The notes under the pieces: generated by a model | What the model was told of the DNA's origin: nothing | Database searches by the model: none | The model's input: the letters and a program-made list of their open reading frames with translations, nothing else | Assembly (NCBI GenBank): GCA_003116975.1 | Contig: BGKB01000070.1 | Span: forward strand, 278,920 to 342,919 | From: Aurantiochytrium sp. KH105 | Lineage: Eukaryota > Sar > Bigyra > Thraustochytrida > Thraustochytriidae | Direction of reading: 5' to 3' | DNA: 64,000 nucleotides | Part shown: positions 1 to 9,130 of the stretch, piece after piece | How positions within the stretch are numbered: position 1 is the first letter of the stretch | How the letters are laid out: each line of letters begins with the position of its first letter | Made by a program: the position numbers and the translations under genes

Positions 1-3000
1 CTCGATTAGACACTCGCGATGGGGTGGCAGCATTTCGGTTTGCGCTCGGATAGAGATCCAAGAGTGCGGAAGCGCTTCCCCGACGGGACTGGCGCTTCTT
101 CGTTGCACTGGCCATGGCCAAGACCGAGCCTCTTTGTTTTGAACTGCGTCTATCGTTTTCGACCTGGTCCCCTGCCTCGTCAAAAGATGCCAGAGCCGCG
201 AGGTCTTCCTCTTTGACCATGGCGTCTTCTGCAGCAATCTCAATCTTTGCTTGGGCTTCCTCGTGTTGTGCTCGAGCCTCGCGAATACGATTCACCTTGC
301 GCATCATGGCCGCACGCGCAAAGCTGATCGCCGACATGCTCGGCGCACCAGACTTCCACTTTGGCATCGAAGCAGTTTTGGCTTCGCTCTGCGCAAAAGC
401 ACTCAGCATGAGCGACTCATTCCGTGATGGCGTGGGTGTTGGCGCCAAGGCATCCTCGCCTGTCGCGATAAGTGCAGATTCGCGTTTGCGCAGGCGCTCC
501 TCGCCGTTATGAAGTTCCAGGAAAAGGTCGAGGAGCTTGGCGCGCCGCGAGCTGGGAAGGTAGTCAAAGTTCGACCCGCGGTCATTTGCCTCCCAAAAAT
601 CGCGCTCAGTGCACCGTTCGATCTTGTCGCGAGCACGCTGCAGCAAGACGGGTTGGCAGGCTTCATTGAGCTTGTCAATAATGATGTGCGCCCTGTGGAT
701 GTCCTCCATTTCGAGGTATAGCGTTGCCAAGCAGATGCAAGCTCGGGCGATCGATTCCACATTCGTTGCATGTTCAGCGCAGACGGCATCTCGACGAGCG
801 ATGCCGCTGATCGCAGATTCGTCTTCGCCTTGCGCAGGCTGCAGGGTGTCAAAGAGCGCGAGCAACTCGGCAAGCGTTCGATCGTTCGTCTTGAAGTTGT
901 CGAAACCCAAGGCAAAGGCTGTCTCACAAATACGCGCCAGATCAAAGGCAATCACCTGAACAATAAAGTCGAGGTGCATGGCCGCTGCTACGGACCCATA
1001 ATACCGAAGGTACTGGGCGATGCTGATCGCAAATCGATTGAGCACTTGGTGCTCGCCCGACGACGACACGATGAGCAGCTCAGCAAATTGACGGTATTGA
1101 TGTAAGGTATTGTACACGGCGCGAATAGCTCGTTTGTTGAGGCATGAGCGAATGTACGTGTTGAGCATTTTGATGACGACTTCGATAGTCTGGTAGTCGA
1201 GCACTTCGATCGCGAGCTGACCCATTTTAACTGTCTCAATCGCGATAAGAAAACAGCTCTCTTGCATGCCGGAAAGTGCCTCGTTGAAGAGACCAAGAAA
1301 CTGCCGCAGGAGCTTGACTTCCACCCAGGAGCGCTGCTCCGTCATCTGAAGCAGTTGTTCTGGCTCAAGAGAAGCGAAATCTTGCGAAATGCGCAAGTGG
1401 CGTCCCGTTGCTTCGAACCATCGTGGATCGAGGTCGATCTTGAGGGGAAGATAGAATTCCACGAATGCCGAGAGGATCCGTACGACATTCGTGAAGTTGT
1501 TCTTGTCCTTGTCTTGCAGTGATGCTCCGGCAAAGCCTGTCAACTGCTGCAGTAGCTTGTTTAGTAATGTTTGATTTGCAACAATCTGATCCAGGGTCGG
1601 CTGATTTTCTATTTTGCTCGCCACAGTCACCGCCATGGACCGCCGCAGCATGCGTACAATGACGCCTTGGGGATCGAGAAACTCAAAGACAATGGCAAAA
1701 TAGGGGAAAAGGAAGGTGACGAGTGATGCGACGATGAAACCACTGATGAGAAGCGCAATCTTGGGCGCATAATCCTCAGAGGCGACGTAGTGCGCACACA
1801 TACAGTACACAGCAGCGATTGTGTAGTACGTGAGCAGAGTGGACACCCGGCGATCTTGAAAGAACTGTTCGGCGATGACACCGAGAAGGTGGCGGGAGTT
1901 AATTTGCAGCATGATCAGAGTCGGTGTGAGGACGATGCAAAAAATGACAACGGAGGCTTTGGCCATCGTTTTCAGATTCTGCTGCCGATCTTCTGGCTCG
2001 GTGTCGTCGATGAAGCGGATAATGTAATCAACGCGTTGACCTTCGAGTAAAAGGGTGAGTGCCGTCAGAGCTAGAGCGATGGCGGCGAGAAGAACAACGA
2101 TGAACCACGCCTTTTGACTCGCGTTTGCCATGGACTCGCTGGCATTCATCTGGCTTTCCTTTGTGCTGCCCGAGGCCGTGTCCGCGAACTTGCTGCCTTT
2201 CGGCATTTTGGAAAAAGCAAGACTGCTCCGCTGCCGATCTGCAAGCATCCGCCTCGTACTACCCATTCGGGTTCGCATTTGCTTCATGGAAACGTGCTTC
2301 TTCGCTTCCCTGGCCTGCCTCCTTCGCGCGTGTTTCTCACTCTGACGTGCACGCAATACAATGTCGCGAGAGAACCCGCTAAAGACGGCGACAAGACTAT
2401 TTTGCTTGCTCCCAAAGCTTGTTTCGGCTTTGAGATCGCTGTTTGTCGCTTCTGCCGCTTTTACGTTGGTGCGCTGGTGAATGCGCCGCTCGAACTCGAT
2501 ACAGCGATCGCGCAGCTCGCGCGGAAATCGTTGCAGGAATTCACCGACAGCTTCATGGTGAGCAGGAACCATGTGGTCAATATTGTAGTTGCGCTCATTG
2601 ACCTCCCAAAAGTCTAGCGAGACCTCTGGTGCGCACAGCTCGGCATACGCGCGCACGATATGGTCCGTGTGCTGCTCGGTGAGGATTTCCTCGAAAAGGA
2701 GATCGACAAAGACACGGCGCTTCTGCGTAATGTAGTATCCTGCCAGCTTGATCTGAGCGCGACGTATGCCGCGTCTTCCGACTTGCGTTTCACGACTAAA
2801 TGCACGCAGAAAATGACCAAAGAGCTGGTCATGACACTTTGCGTTGCGACGAATGGCTGTCATACAGAGCACCGAAAGGTCATGGCAAATAAGCTCTGTG
2901 ACAAAGCCAATGCCCTTTGCTTGGGCCGCGAGGGCGTAGTGTCGAAGGTAAAAAGCAATCTCGGACACGAAGCGCTCGTAGCTTCCGGGCTTCATCGAGC

Positions 3001-6000
3001 CGCGGAGACAGTGAAGTCGGCCATTGATGATGTTTTCCGCAAGCTTGCGGTACTGAAAGGTGATGTTGTACACCAACCGGATGTGAAAACGGTCAAGCGC
3101 GACGCGAACGAAAGTGTTGATAAACTTGATGCACAGGTCAAAGAGCGGAAGGTCGCCCTTTCGCAGCGCAGACTCGGCAAGTTCACGCGTGCATATAACA
3201 ATTCGATAGCACGCCTCGTCAAGGTGGCCGATGCTCTCCTGAAACAAAAAGAGAAAGTGGCGCAGGAGCTTCCACTCCACCCATGTCCTGTCAGCCGAGA
3301 TGACCTGGCGATACTCGGGCGAAAGACGCGAGAAGTCCGATAATGACTTGAGCGCTGGATGTTCAAGGAACGAGTCGAAGAAGGCAGGTGGAAGGTCTGC
3401 CTTGATGTTTGCGTAGCATCGTGCGAGGCAAAAAAGTGCAGTGAGAGACTTGTACGCATTGGTCTTGTCCTTGACGCGGATTGTAGAAGATGCAAAGTCG
3501 GACACACGTTGTGTGGCTCGAACAAGCTGCAACATATCTTTGACGGTGTGCGCCGTCTTGCAACGTGCCATGCTGCCCAGCATTTTAAGGTCCTGTAGCA
3601 CGACGTGCGTGAGCAGACGGTCCTCGTCGAGGAACACGAAGAAATAGGAAAAGTACGGATAGAGAGTCATGATGCTTACCGACGCCAGCAAAAGGCTTGC
3701 CAAGGCGGCACTTGGCCGCGGAACCTCTACGGATAGACCGGTGTTCCACACTGCCATCGTCACAGCGCCAAGATTGAGAAGCCAAATGCATTGCACCCAC
3801 CTTGTCGAACGAAAAAGCATCCAGACGTGACGCACAACGCGCGACGCAGACTTTTGCAAGGCAATGAGAGAGCACATGATCACAACAGAAAACACTCGAA
3901 TCACCAATTCTGCCGGTAGCGTGGTGTCCTTCGGGTCATGCGCCGTTGACCAGACATCCTTGTGCTCAAAAGTTGCACTATCAAGCGTTTCTTCGGGTGG
4001 GTAAGCAATCGAGTCCCCGCTGAGACTCAGCGCAAGGAGCGAGCTTGCGATCATGATTGCGATGCAAATAGGAACAAGCAGCCTGCAACAAAGCTCTTTC
4101 ACCTGGAGTGATCCTTGGACCTGATCAAGGATGGCATTGAGAAAGTCGTCGAGCTGAGTTTCTTCAAAACCCGCCTGCAAGACGCTGCTTGCGCTGCTAC
4201 CAAGCATCATGGAGTGTCGTTTCGCGATCGAAGAGGAACCCACGAGCATGGAGTTTGGCTTTGACATCGACAAGGGCCTTCTCGCGAAGCTCGCCCGTCG
4301 CATGGTCCCTCCAGATCTCTGGCTAGCTTCTTCTGGCAAGGTGTTTTCACGCTTCCGAAGGCCAAAGCTCGCGTCGTCCGGCGACTTTGTCCGAGGTCTA
4401 AAGTCAAAGTCTCCCTCTGTCCCCAGCTGGTGCCGCTGGATAGCTTCTTCGATGTATGGCGCCAGGGAAGGCGCCTGCGAAGCGCCGGTGGGGTTATTTG
4501 CTTCTTCAGCGGCCTTTTCTTCCTCGACAAAGCGGAAGAACTTTGGCAATTCCATCTTTTCATCTGCGGAAAGGAACTCGGAGGGTACACCATTCTCTGA
4601 AACTTCCCAGTACTCTGCCCGGTTCGTGGAGAGCAGCTCGTCCACAATATCTTTCAGGCGCTTGTGTGTCTCGACCTCAAAATCGCTTGCTACCATGCGA
4701 GCAAAAGACTCGTTGTCAGTAAGGATATACTTGAGAGCGAGCTTAGCCTGCGCACGCCGAATGCCCACGAGCGAGTCTTGATCCTCGTCGGCAGTGTCAT
4801 CAACCGTCAGCAGGAGCTCTAGCATGTCAATGTGTACAAGCTCGTCGACTTCGAGAGCGACGCTGCATACGTGCCCAAGCGCCGTGGCTACTTGCTCTGC
4901 GATAGGCCCTAGCCCTTTCACCATTGCAACTTGCGCATAGTACTTTTGATACTGTCCCTGATCGGAAATAAGAGCGCGCCATTTTTCTTGAATCAGCGGC
5001 GGCGTGCGCTCGTCGAATTTGGTGAAGATGATCTCCTGCAGCAGATTCTGGTTCTGCGTCACAATCTTGTTTGCGATCTCGTTGTTTTTGGAGTTGATTG
5101 CTCGTCGCATGAAGGTGTTGATAAAGTTGATTGCCACTCGGTAGGCGTTTGTTTCGTTTGCGCGGATAAAACCCTTGGCAATCGCCCCGGTCTTGAGACA
5201 CACGGCCTGGCAGGCATCAACGCGGCCCATCTTCAAACACTCTTCGAAAATAAGAAGATACTGAGCGAGTACCTTCCACTCGAACCAAACCCGCTGGTTC
5301 GTGACGCGCGTGATGCGATACGCGGAAAAGTTGATGAAATCCGAGGTGCGACGCAGCAGACCGCGCACTTCAAACCACTCCTCTGGCAGCTGACTTTTGA
5401 CGGCAGCGTACTCTTTGATGATGACGAGAAGCATTGAGATGGCCTTTGTCAGGTTCGCCTCATCGGACTCGTGAACACAGGCAAATGCAAAGTCGCAAAT
5501 GCGCTTAATGTGCTCGTGAGCCTGAAACTGGTGATGCCAGACCTCGGCACGGACCTTTTCGAGGCGCCGCTGCTGAGCATTGAGGGGGCGATCTTTATTG
5601 CTCGTTTCAGGCACCGCGTAACGATCTCCCTTTGATTTATCACGCCTTTCTCGTCTACTAGCACCACCTGCGCCACCGGCGCTACTCGGCGAGCCGGGCA
5701 CGACTTTGTGCTGCTGGCGCTGCTTCTTGGCATCACCTGTGACATCGCTCGAGGAGGTCATGGAACGGAGGGAGCGTAGACGCGCGGAGCGATCGACGGC
5801 GTCCGCGACGTGATGCAAGGTACGACGTTGAATGTTGTTGAGGATGCTATCTGGTTGCAGAATGAAGAAAAGCCGTACAAAGTAGACGATGAGCAACACG
5901 AGATTTAGTGTGATGAGCACCATGATAACCCGAATGGTCCTCGTCGGGATATACGACGCTGAGGTGTTGATCATTGCCGTTGTGCACAGCATGCAAGCGA

Positions 6001-9000
6001 GAAGAATCTGGGAGAGAATACCGTACAGGATAGGATCCCGAAGAAAGGAAAGCATGTCCGGATGAAACTTGTATCTTGCCGCGACAAGCTGCAAGATGAT
6101 CATGGAACTAACGCACAGCACCACAAAGAGAAGCGCAGAGGCAACAGCCATGCCGCTGAGTATATTGTTTGTCCGTTTTTGGTCGGCGGTCGAGGCTGAG
6201 ACGAAGTCAGGCGAGATGCCGAGATCCATGGCGTAGCCGATCACGGCGCAGCATGCAACGTAAACTGCAGTTCCCGCAAAAATCCGAGGCAAACTATCCT
6301 CGCCATACAATTGGAGGCGCCAGCGAAGTGTGTTAAATTGCTTGTTGATCTCTTCCACTCCATGACGCGTGTCCACATTAAAGACGCTGTGCCGTCGCGC
6401 ACCCTCGATTAAGATCGATTGACGCCGAACGTCGATGCTGGCGCGTGTGCGTCGGCGGGCCTCGGATCGTTCGCTTACGCTCACCTCTGCAGAAATCATT
6501 GCCGCTTCCTCTTCGTCGGCCTCTTCGTCGTCAGATCTGCGCTTTACGGATGATGTGGCCTCACCCAGCGACGCATGGCCAACGATCCCAGCGTCGTCGT
6601 TGCCATCTTCCTCATCGTCGTCTTCGTCCTCGTCGACGCCCATGTTGGTGGCCACTTTGGCATAATCGAAGAGATCGGCATCAGTTTTGTTGGCCTTTTC
6701 GAAATTGAAATCCTCGAACCAACCAAAAAAGGTCTTGAGTTGCTCCTTGTACATGGGCTCCAGATAGTCAAGATTCCGACTGCGAAAAGAGATTTCCCAA
6801 AAGGACTCTGTGTCCATGGCGATCAGCTCGCGGTAAATTTGCCGAATGCGGAACGCGGGTTCCTCGTCCATATCCTCATGGATTTCCTTGGCGAGATCAA
6901 TGTCCTTGCCCACGAGGTAATAAGTAGCTAGTTTCACTTGCGCGCGCCTAATTCCACGATGCGTCTGACGTTGCGAGGCCTCGGTCTGAGTGTCGTCAAG
7001 AGTGAGAAAGACGGCCACGACAGCCTCGTGCGCGTCGCACTCGTTCTTGTATGCCTCTGCGCAGATTTCGCCCATGTCATGGGCAATTGTCTCAGCGATG
7101 TAGCCGAGATTTCGATCGGAACTCGCGACGAGGTGCTGACGCAAGTCGCTTGCAATGGTACTGAGCATTCTGTGATAGTGAAGTTTTTGGTTGATGAACC
7201 TTGCCTTCATCGTCCTCAAATGCGCTGCGGACTGCGCTTCCGCGTCCCCCGGACGGGAAGCAAAGTTATTGCCGAGCTTTTGAAAGATGCTGGAAAGCCG
7301 TCCTCGGCCGAATCCTTTTCCATCCGAGGGCGCTGCCGCGACAATGCCTCCATTGGACTCGAGACTGAACCGCCGGCTTTGCCGCTCGGCGACGCTCCCG
7401 AAGGCGCTGGGTCGACGCGTGCTCACGCTAGCGCGGGACCGGCGACCATGATGCAGACTCAGCGTTGTCGGATCAAGCGACGTACTGCTGAGCGCGGCGT
7501 TTCCATAGTGGCCTCGGATGCTCTTTCGCGTTAGAAGAATGCTCTGCTTGACGAGTCTACTTCCTTGCGCTTGAAAGTCATTTAGTGTGTCATCAATCTC
7601 CTTGATCATATTGTAGAAGAAGGCGTCCATGCGCACAATCTCGACACCGAGCTCGCGATACTCATTCAAGACTCCAGAAAGCACTTGGATGTTCTTGACG
7701 TATATCAAATACGCAATATATGTGTTGAGGAACTTGATGCAGAGCTCCACGACCTCACGGTGACCCTTTTGGGCTGCGAGCTCACCCACTTTGCGCGTGT
7801 AAAAAGCGGCCAAACCACAGAGATTGGGAAGGTCGAGAATATTTGAGGTCTCGAGCAGCAGCTGGTAGGCGCGGAAAATTTTCCACTCGCCCCACACTCG
7901 CTTGCTTACCATGCTTTCCAAGGCGTCTGCTGAGAGAGAAGAAAAGTCAGGGCGCGCTCGAATTGTGGACGAGAGGTCGTACCATTGCTTCGGGAGGATC
8001 TCGGCCGTCTTGGCCTGCGAGTACTCGCAAGCGACCGTATACAAGGAGAGCATTGCGTTGTTGGCGTTTTCCTTGTCCTTTTGTTTCAGCGTCGAAAGTC
8101 CAATATCGGTGAGAAGCTCGACGGCGTTGATCCATTCCACTTGGTGCTGCAGGATACGAAGCTCGCGCGCCCGCTGCGATTTCTCAAAGACTGCCCCGGC
8201 CACAAAGCGGCGCGAGGTTTCGCGAAAGCTCTGCGTGCTCGCCATACTCATGGCAGGAACCTCATCATGCTCTGCGTCAAGGTCTGTCGTGAGACCTGGC
8301 GCTGCTGCCCTTGCGCCGGATGAGAGATTGCCCAAATTTGTCAAACAATCGATGGCTGTTCGACAGACCTGGTTAATGAGCGACTCTGGGCTCAGAAAAT
8401 TGACCAAAAAGTTGAAGTATGGAAAGGTGATGGAGAGTGAAAGCATGCGAAGTGTGTACGCTACACGAATAGCCACGGAGATGTGGGATTCTTCCGTTGT
8501 GAGAGCGTCTAGTACCATGCAGAAGATGGCCGACATGCAAATGAAGGCCAAGATTAGGAATACTCCCCGATCGCGGAAGAATAACGAGATTGTATGCGTG
8601 AGAAAATTGGCTGCAAACATTTGCAGCACAACAAAAGAGGATGTCACGAGCAGACCAAGTATGATGACAATGTCTCGCGCGATCGCGTCAAGCGTGGCGC
8701 GAGTTTGCGTCACATCGAATGCTGCGTTTCCGACTTCGTTGCTACCGTCTAAAGCAACGAGACCGGCTTGAGCCACAAAGGCCACTGTCGGAAGCAGGCC
8801 GACCGGAATTAGATAAAATTTGACGAAGTCCCGAGGCAGACGAACGATTGCGTTATTTCCGGCTTCATGGTCCATTTGAAGACTCTCTTTGGCATTCGCG
8901 GTTTGCCCAGCGCCTTCGGCGCCTAGCTCTTCAATACCAGCAATACTTTGAAAGCCTGTCTCGTCGGATGTCCTCGTTCTAACATGGGACAAGTCATCTG

Positions 9001-9037
9001 CGGCGTGAACCTTTGCAGACTCAGCTCGAGAAGACAT
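1..9037 (-). CDS. Giant multi-pass membrane protein with four DUF2254-like tandem units (3' end beyond window)
   Basis: The frame opens at ATG 9037 and stays free of stops down to base 1, so more than 3000 codons are visible without an intron. The protein repeats one layout four times: about four hydrophobic helices, then a long helical soluble part. Unit 1 helices lie near residues 73-97, 122-142, 157-178 and 188-215. The helix pattern, with a final (F/Y)PYF segment and a following KDKxNA-like stretch, resembles the bacterial membrane family DUF2254 (single copy, function unknown). Each soluble part carries R-x-W-x-E-x-K (Trp codons at 7892, 5285, 3281 and 1325) and a (F/Y)WE motif (Trp codons at 6797, 4607, 2606 and 593). 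Three units also share GIRRAQxKLA. Ser/Arg-rich and acidic linkers join the units. The open frame is certain; the DUF2254 link is a by-eye judgement. Topology and role are unknown. Confidence 0.85.
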   Translation of the reverse strand, partial: MSSRAESAKVHAADDLSHVRTRTSDETGFQSIAGIEELGAEGAGQTANAKESLQMDHEAGNNAIVRLPRDFVKFYLIPVGLLPTVAFVAQAGLVALDGSNEVGNAAFDVTQTRATLDAIARDIVIILGLLVTSSFVVLQMFAANFLTHTISLFFRDRGVFLILAFICMSAIFCMVLDALTTEESHISVAIRVAYTLRMLSLSITFPYFNFLVNFLSPESLINQVCRTAIDCLTNLGNLSSGARAAAPGLTTDLDAEHDEVPAMSMASTQSFRETSRRFVAGAVFEKSQRARELRILQHQVEWINAVELLTDIGLSTLKQKDKENANNAMLSLYTVACEYSQAKTAEILPKQWYDLSSTIRARPDFSSLSADALESMVSKRVWGEWKIFRAYQLLLETSNILDLPNLCGLAAFYTRKVGELAAQKGHREVVELCIKFLNTYIAYLIYVKNIQVLSGVLNEYRELGVEIVRMDAFFYNMIKEIDDTLNDFQAQGSRLVKQSILLTRKSIRGHYGNAALSSTSLDPTTLSLHHGRRSRASVSTRRPSAFGSVAERQSRRFSLESNGGIVAAAPSDGKGFGRGRLSSIFQKLGNNFASRPGDAEAQSAAHLRTMKARFINQKLHYHRMLSTIASDLRQHLVASSDRNLGYIAETIAHDMGEICAEAYKNECDAHEAVVAVFLTLDDTQTEASQRQTHRGIRRAQVKLATYYLVGKDIDLAKEIHEDMDEEPAFRIRQIYRELIAMDTESFWEISFRSRNLDYLEPMYKEQLKTFFGWFEDFNFEKANKTDADLFDYAKVATNMGVDEDEDDDEEDGNDDAGIVGHASLGEATSSVKRRSDDEEADEEEAAMISAEVSVSERSEARRRTRASIDVRRQSILIEGARRHSVFNVDTRHGVEEINKQFNTLRWRLQLYGEDSLPRIFAGTAVYVACCAVIGYAMDLGISPDFVSASTADQKRTNNILSGMAVASALLFVVLCVSSMIILQLVAARYKFHPDMLSFLRDPILYGILSQILLACMLCTTAMINTSASYIPTRTIRVIMVLITLNLVLLIVYFVRLFFILQPDSILNNIQRRTLHHVADAVDRSARLRSLRSMTSSSDVTGDAKKQRQQHKVVPGSPSSAGGAGGASRRERRDKSKGDRYAVPETSNKDRPLNAQQRRLEKVRAEVWHHQFQAHEHIKRICDFAFACVHESDEANLTKAISMLLVIIKEYAAVKSQLPEEWFEVRGLLRRTSDFINFSAYRITRVTNQRVWFEWKVLAQYLLIFEECLKMGRVDACQAVCLKTGAIAKGFIRANETNAYRVAINFINTFMRRAINSKNNEIANKIVTQNQNLLQEIIFTKFDERTPPLIQEKWRALISDQGQYQKYYAQVAMVKGLGPIAEQVATALGHVCSVALEVDELVHIDMLELLLTVDDTADEDQDSLVGIRRAQAKLALKYILTDNESFARMVASDFEVETHKRLKDIVDELLSTNRAEYWEVSENGVPSEFLSADEKMELPKFFRFVEEEKAAEEANNPTGASQAPSLAPYIEEAIQRHQLGTEGDFDFRPRTKSPDDASFGLRKRENTLPEEASQRSGGTMRRASFARRPLSMSKPNSMLVGSSSIAKRHSMMLGSSASSVLQAGFEETQLDDFLNAILDQVQGSLQVKELCCRLLVPICIAIMIASSLLALSLSGDSIAYPPEETLDSATFEHKDVWSTAHDPKDTTLPAELVIRVFSVVIMCSLIALQKSASRVVRHVWMLFRSTRWVQCIWLLNLGAVTMAVWNTGLSVEVPRPSAALASLLLASVSIMTLYPYFSYFFVFLDEDRLLTHVVLQDLKMLGSMARCKTAHTVKDMLQLVRATQRVSDFASSTIRVKDKTNAYKSLTALFCLARCYANIKADLPPAFFDSFLEHPALKSLSDFSRLSPEYRQVISADRTWVEWKLLRHFLFLFQESIGHLDEACYRIVICTRELAESALRKGDLPLFDLCIKFINTFVRVALDRFHIRLVYNITFQYRKLAENIINGRLHCLRGSMKPGSYERFVSEIAFYLRHYALAAQAKGIGFVTELICHDLSVLCMTAIRRNAKCHDQLFGHFLRAFSRETQVGRRGIRRAQIKLAGYYITQKRRVFVDLLFEEILTEQHTDHIVRAYAELCAPEVSLDFWEVNERNYNIDHMVPAHHEAVGEFLQRFPRELRDRCIEFERRIHQRTNVKAAEATNSDLKAETSFGSKQNSLVAVFSGFSRDIVLRARQSEKHARRRQAREAKKHVSMKQMRTRMGSTRRMLADRQRSSLAFSKMPKGSKFADTASGSTKESQMNASESMANASQKAWFIVVLLAAIALALTALTLLLEGQRVDYIIRFIDDTEPEDRQQNLKTMAKASVVIFCIVLTPTLIMLQINSRHLLGVIAEQFFQDRRVSTLLTYYTIAAVYCMCAHYVASEDYAPKIALLISGFIVASLVTFLFPYFAIVFEFLDPQGVIVRMLRRSMAVTVASKIENQPTLDQIVANQTLLNKLLQQLTGFAGASLQDKDKNNFTNVVRILSAFVEFYLPLKIDLDPRWFEATGRHLRISQDFASLEPEQLLQMTEQRSWVEVKLLRQFLGLFNEALSGMQESCFLIAIETVKMGQLAIEVLDYQTIEVVIKMLNTYIRSCLNKRAIRAVYNTLHQYRQFAELLIVSSSGEHQVLNRFAISIAQYLRYYGSVAAAMHLDFIVQVIAFDLARICETAFALGFDNFKTNDRTLAELLALFDTLQPAQGEDESAISGIARRDAVCAEHATNVESIARACICLATLYLEMEDIHRAHIIIDKLNEACQPVLLQRARDKIERCTERDFWEANDRGSNFDYLPSSRRAKLLDLFLELHNGEERLRKRESALIATGEDALAPTPTPSRNESLMLSAFAQSEAKTASMPKWKSGAPSMSAISFARAAMMRKVNRIREARAQHEEAQAKIEIAAEDAMVKEEDLAALASFDEAGDQVENDRRSSKQRGSVLAMASATKKRQSRRGSASALLDLYPSANRNAATPSRVSNR
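510..2130 (-). repeat. DUF2254-like unit 4 of the giant protein
   Basis: Fourth unit. The membrane block is at about 2130-1660 with FPYFAIVFEFL. Then come KDKNNF, RSWVEVK (Trp codon 1325), K-M-L-N-T-Y and FWEA (Trp codon 593). The GIRRAQ block has diverged beyond easy recognition. Below about base 510 the frame continues as a basic, Ser/Ala-rich segment to the window edge, so further units could follow outside. Confidence 0.65.
2530..4120 (-). repeat. DUF2254-like unit 3 of the giant protein
   Basis: Third unit. The membrane block is at about 4105-3615 and ends in a YPYFSYFFVFL segment. The soluble part has KDKTNA, RTWVEWK (Trp codon 3281), CIKFINTF, RGIRRAQIKLA and FWEV (Trp codon 2606). 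FWE spacing to unit 2 is 2001 nt and to unit 4 is 2013 nt, so both intervals are whole codons. Confidence 0.7.
4540..6320 (-). repeat. DUF2254-like unit 2 of the giant protein
   Basis: Second unit. Hydrophobic helices lie at about 6300-6225, 6175-6080, 6040-5970 and 5945-5860. They are followed by RVWFEWK (Trp codon 5285), a F-I-N-T-F segment, GIRRAQAKLA and YWEV (Trp codon 4607). An acidic Asp/Glu-rich linker at about 6590-6650 separates it from unit 1. Confidence 0.7.
6720..8850 (-). repeat. DUF2254-like unit 1 of the giant protein
   Basis: First internal unit. It has a four-helix membrane block at about 8830-8390, then a soluble helical block with RVWGEWK (Trp codon 7892), a C-I-K-F-L-N-T-Y segment, GIRRAQVKLA and FWEI (Trp codon 6797). 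It is longer than the other units because a Ser/Arg-rich insertion sits at about 7180-7560. Boundaries are approximate. Confidence 0.7.
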
Positions 9038-9094
9038 TTTTCCCACCCGTCCGATTGGTCCCTCTCCGTGCTGCTGCTGGTCGAAGAACAAATT

Positions 9095-9130
9095 AACTAG
9101 CCGGCTGACACCGTCGCCAGCCGGCTAGTT
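9095..9130. promoter_or_regulatory. Perfect inverted repeat upstream of the giant gene
   Basis: AACTAGCCGGCT at 9095-9106 is followed after 12 bases by its exact reverse complement AGCCGGCTAGTT at 9119-9130. The inner G9107 and C9118 can add a thirteenth pair. The element lies 58-93 bases upstream of ATG 9037, so it falls in the promoter or, more likely, the 5' leader of the minus-strand transcript. It could act as an RNA hairpin or a dimer binding site. Function is inference. Confidence 0.5.

Noticed and set aside
4931-5437. Plus-strand frames inside the giant minus-strand gene (also 6938-7534 and 7902-8771)
   Set aside because: They share the codon phase of the minus-strand frame, which is open across the whole region and shows repeated motifs. 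The plus-strand products show none.
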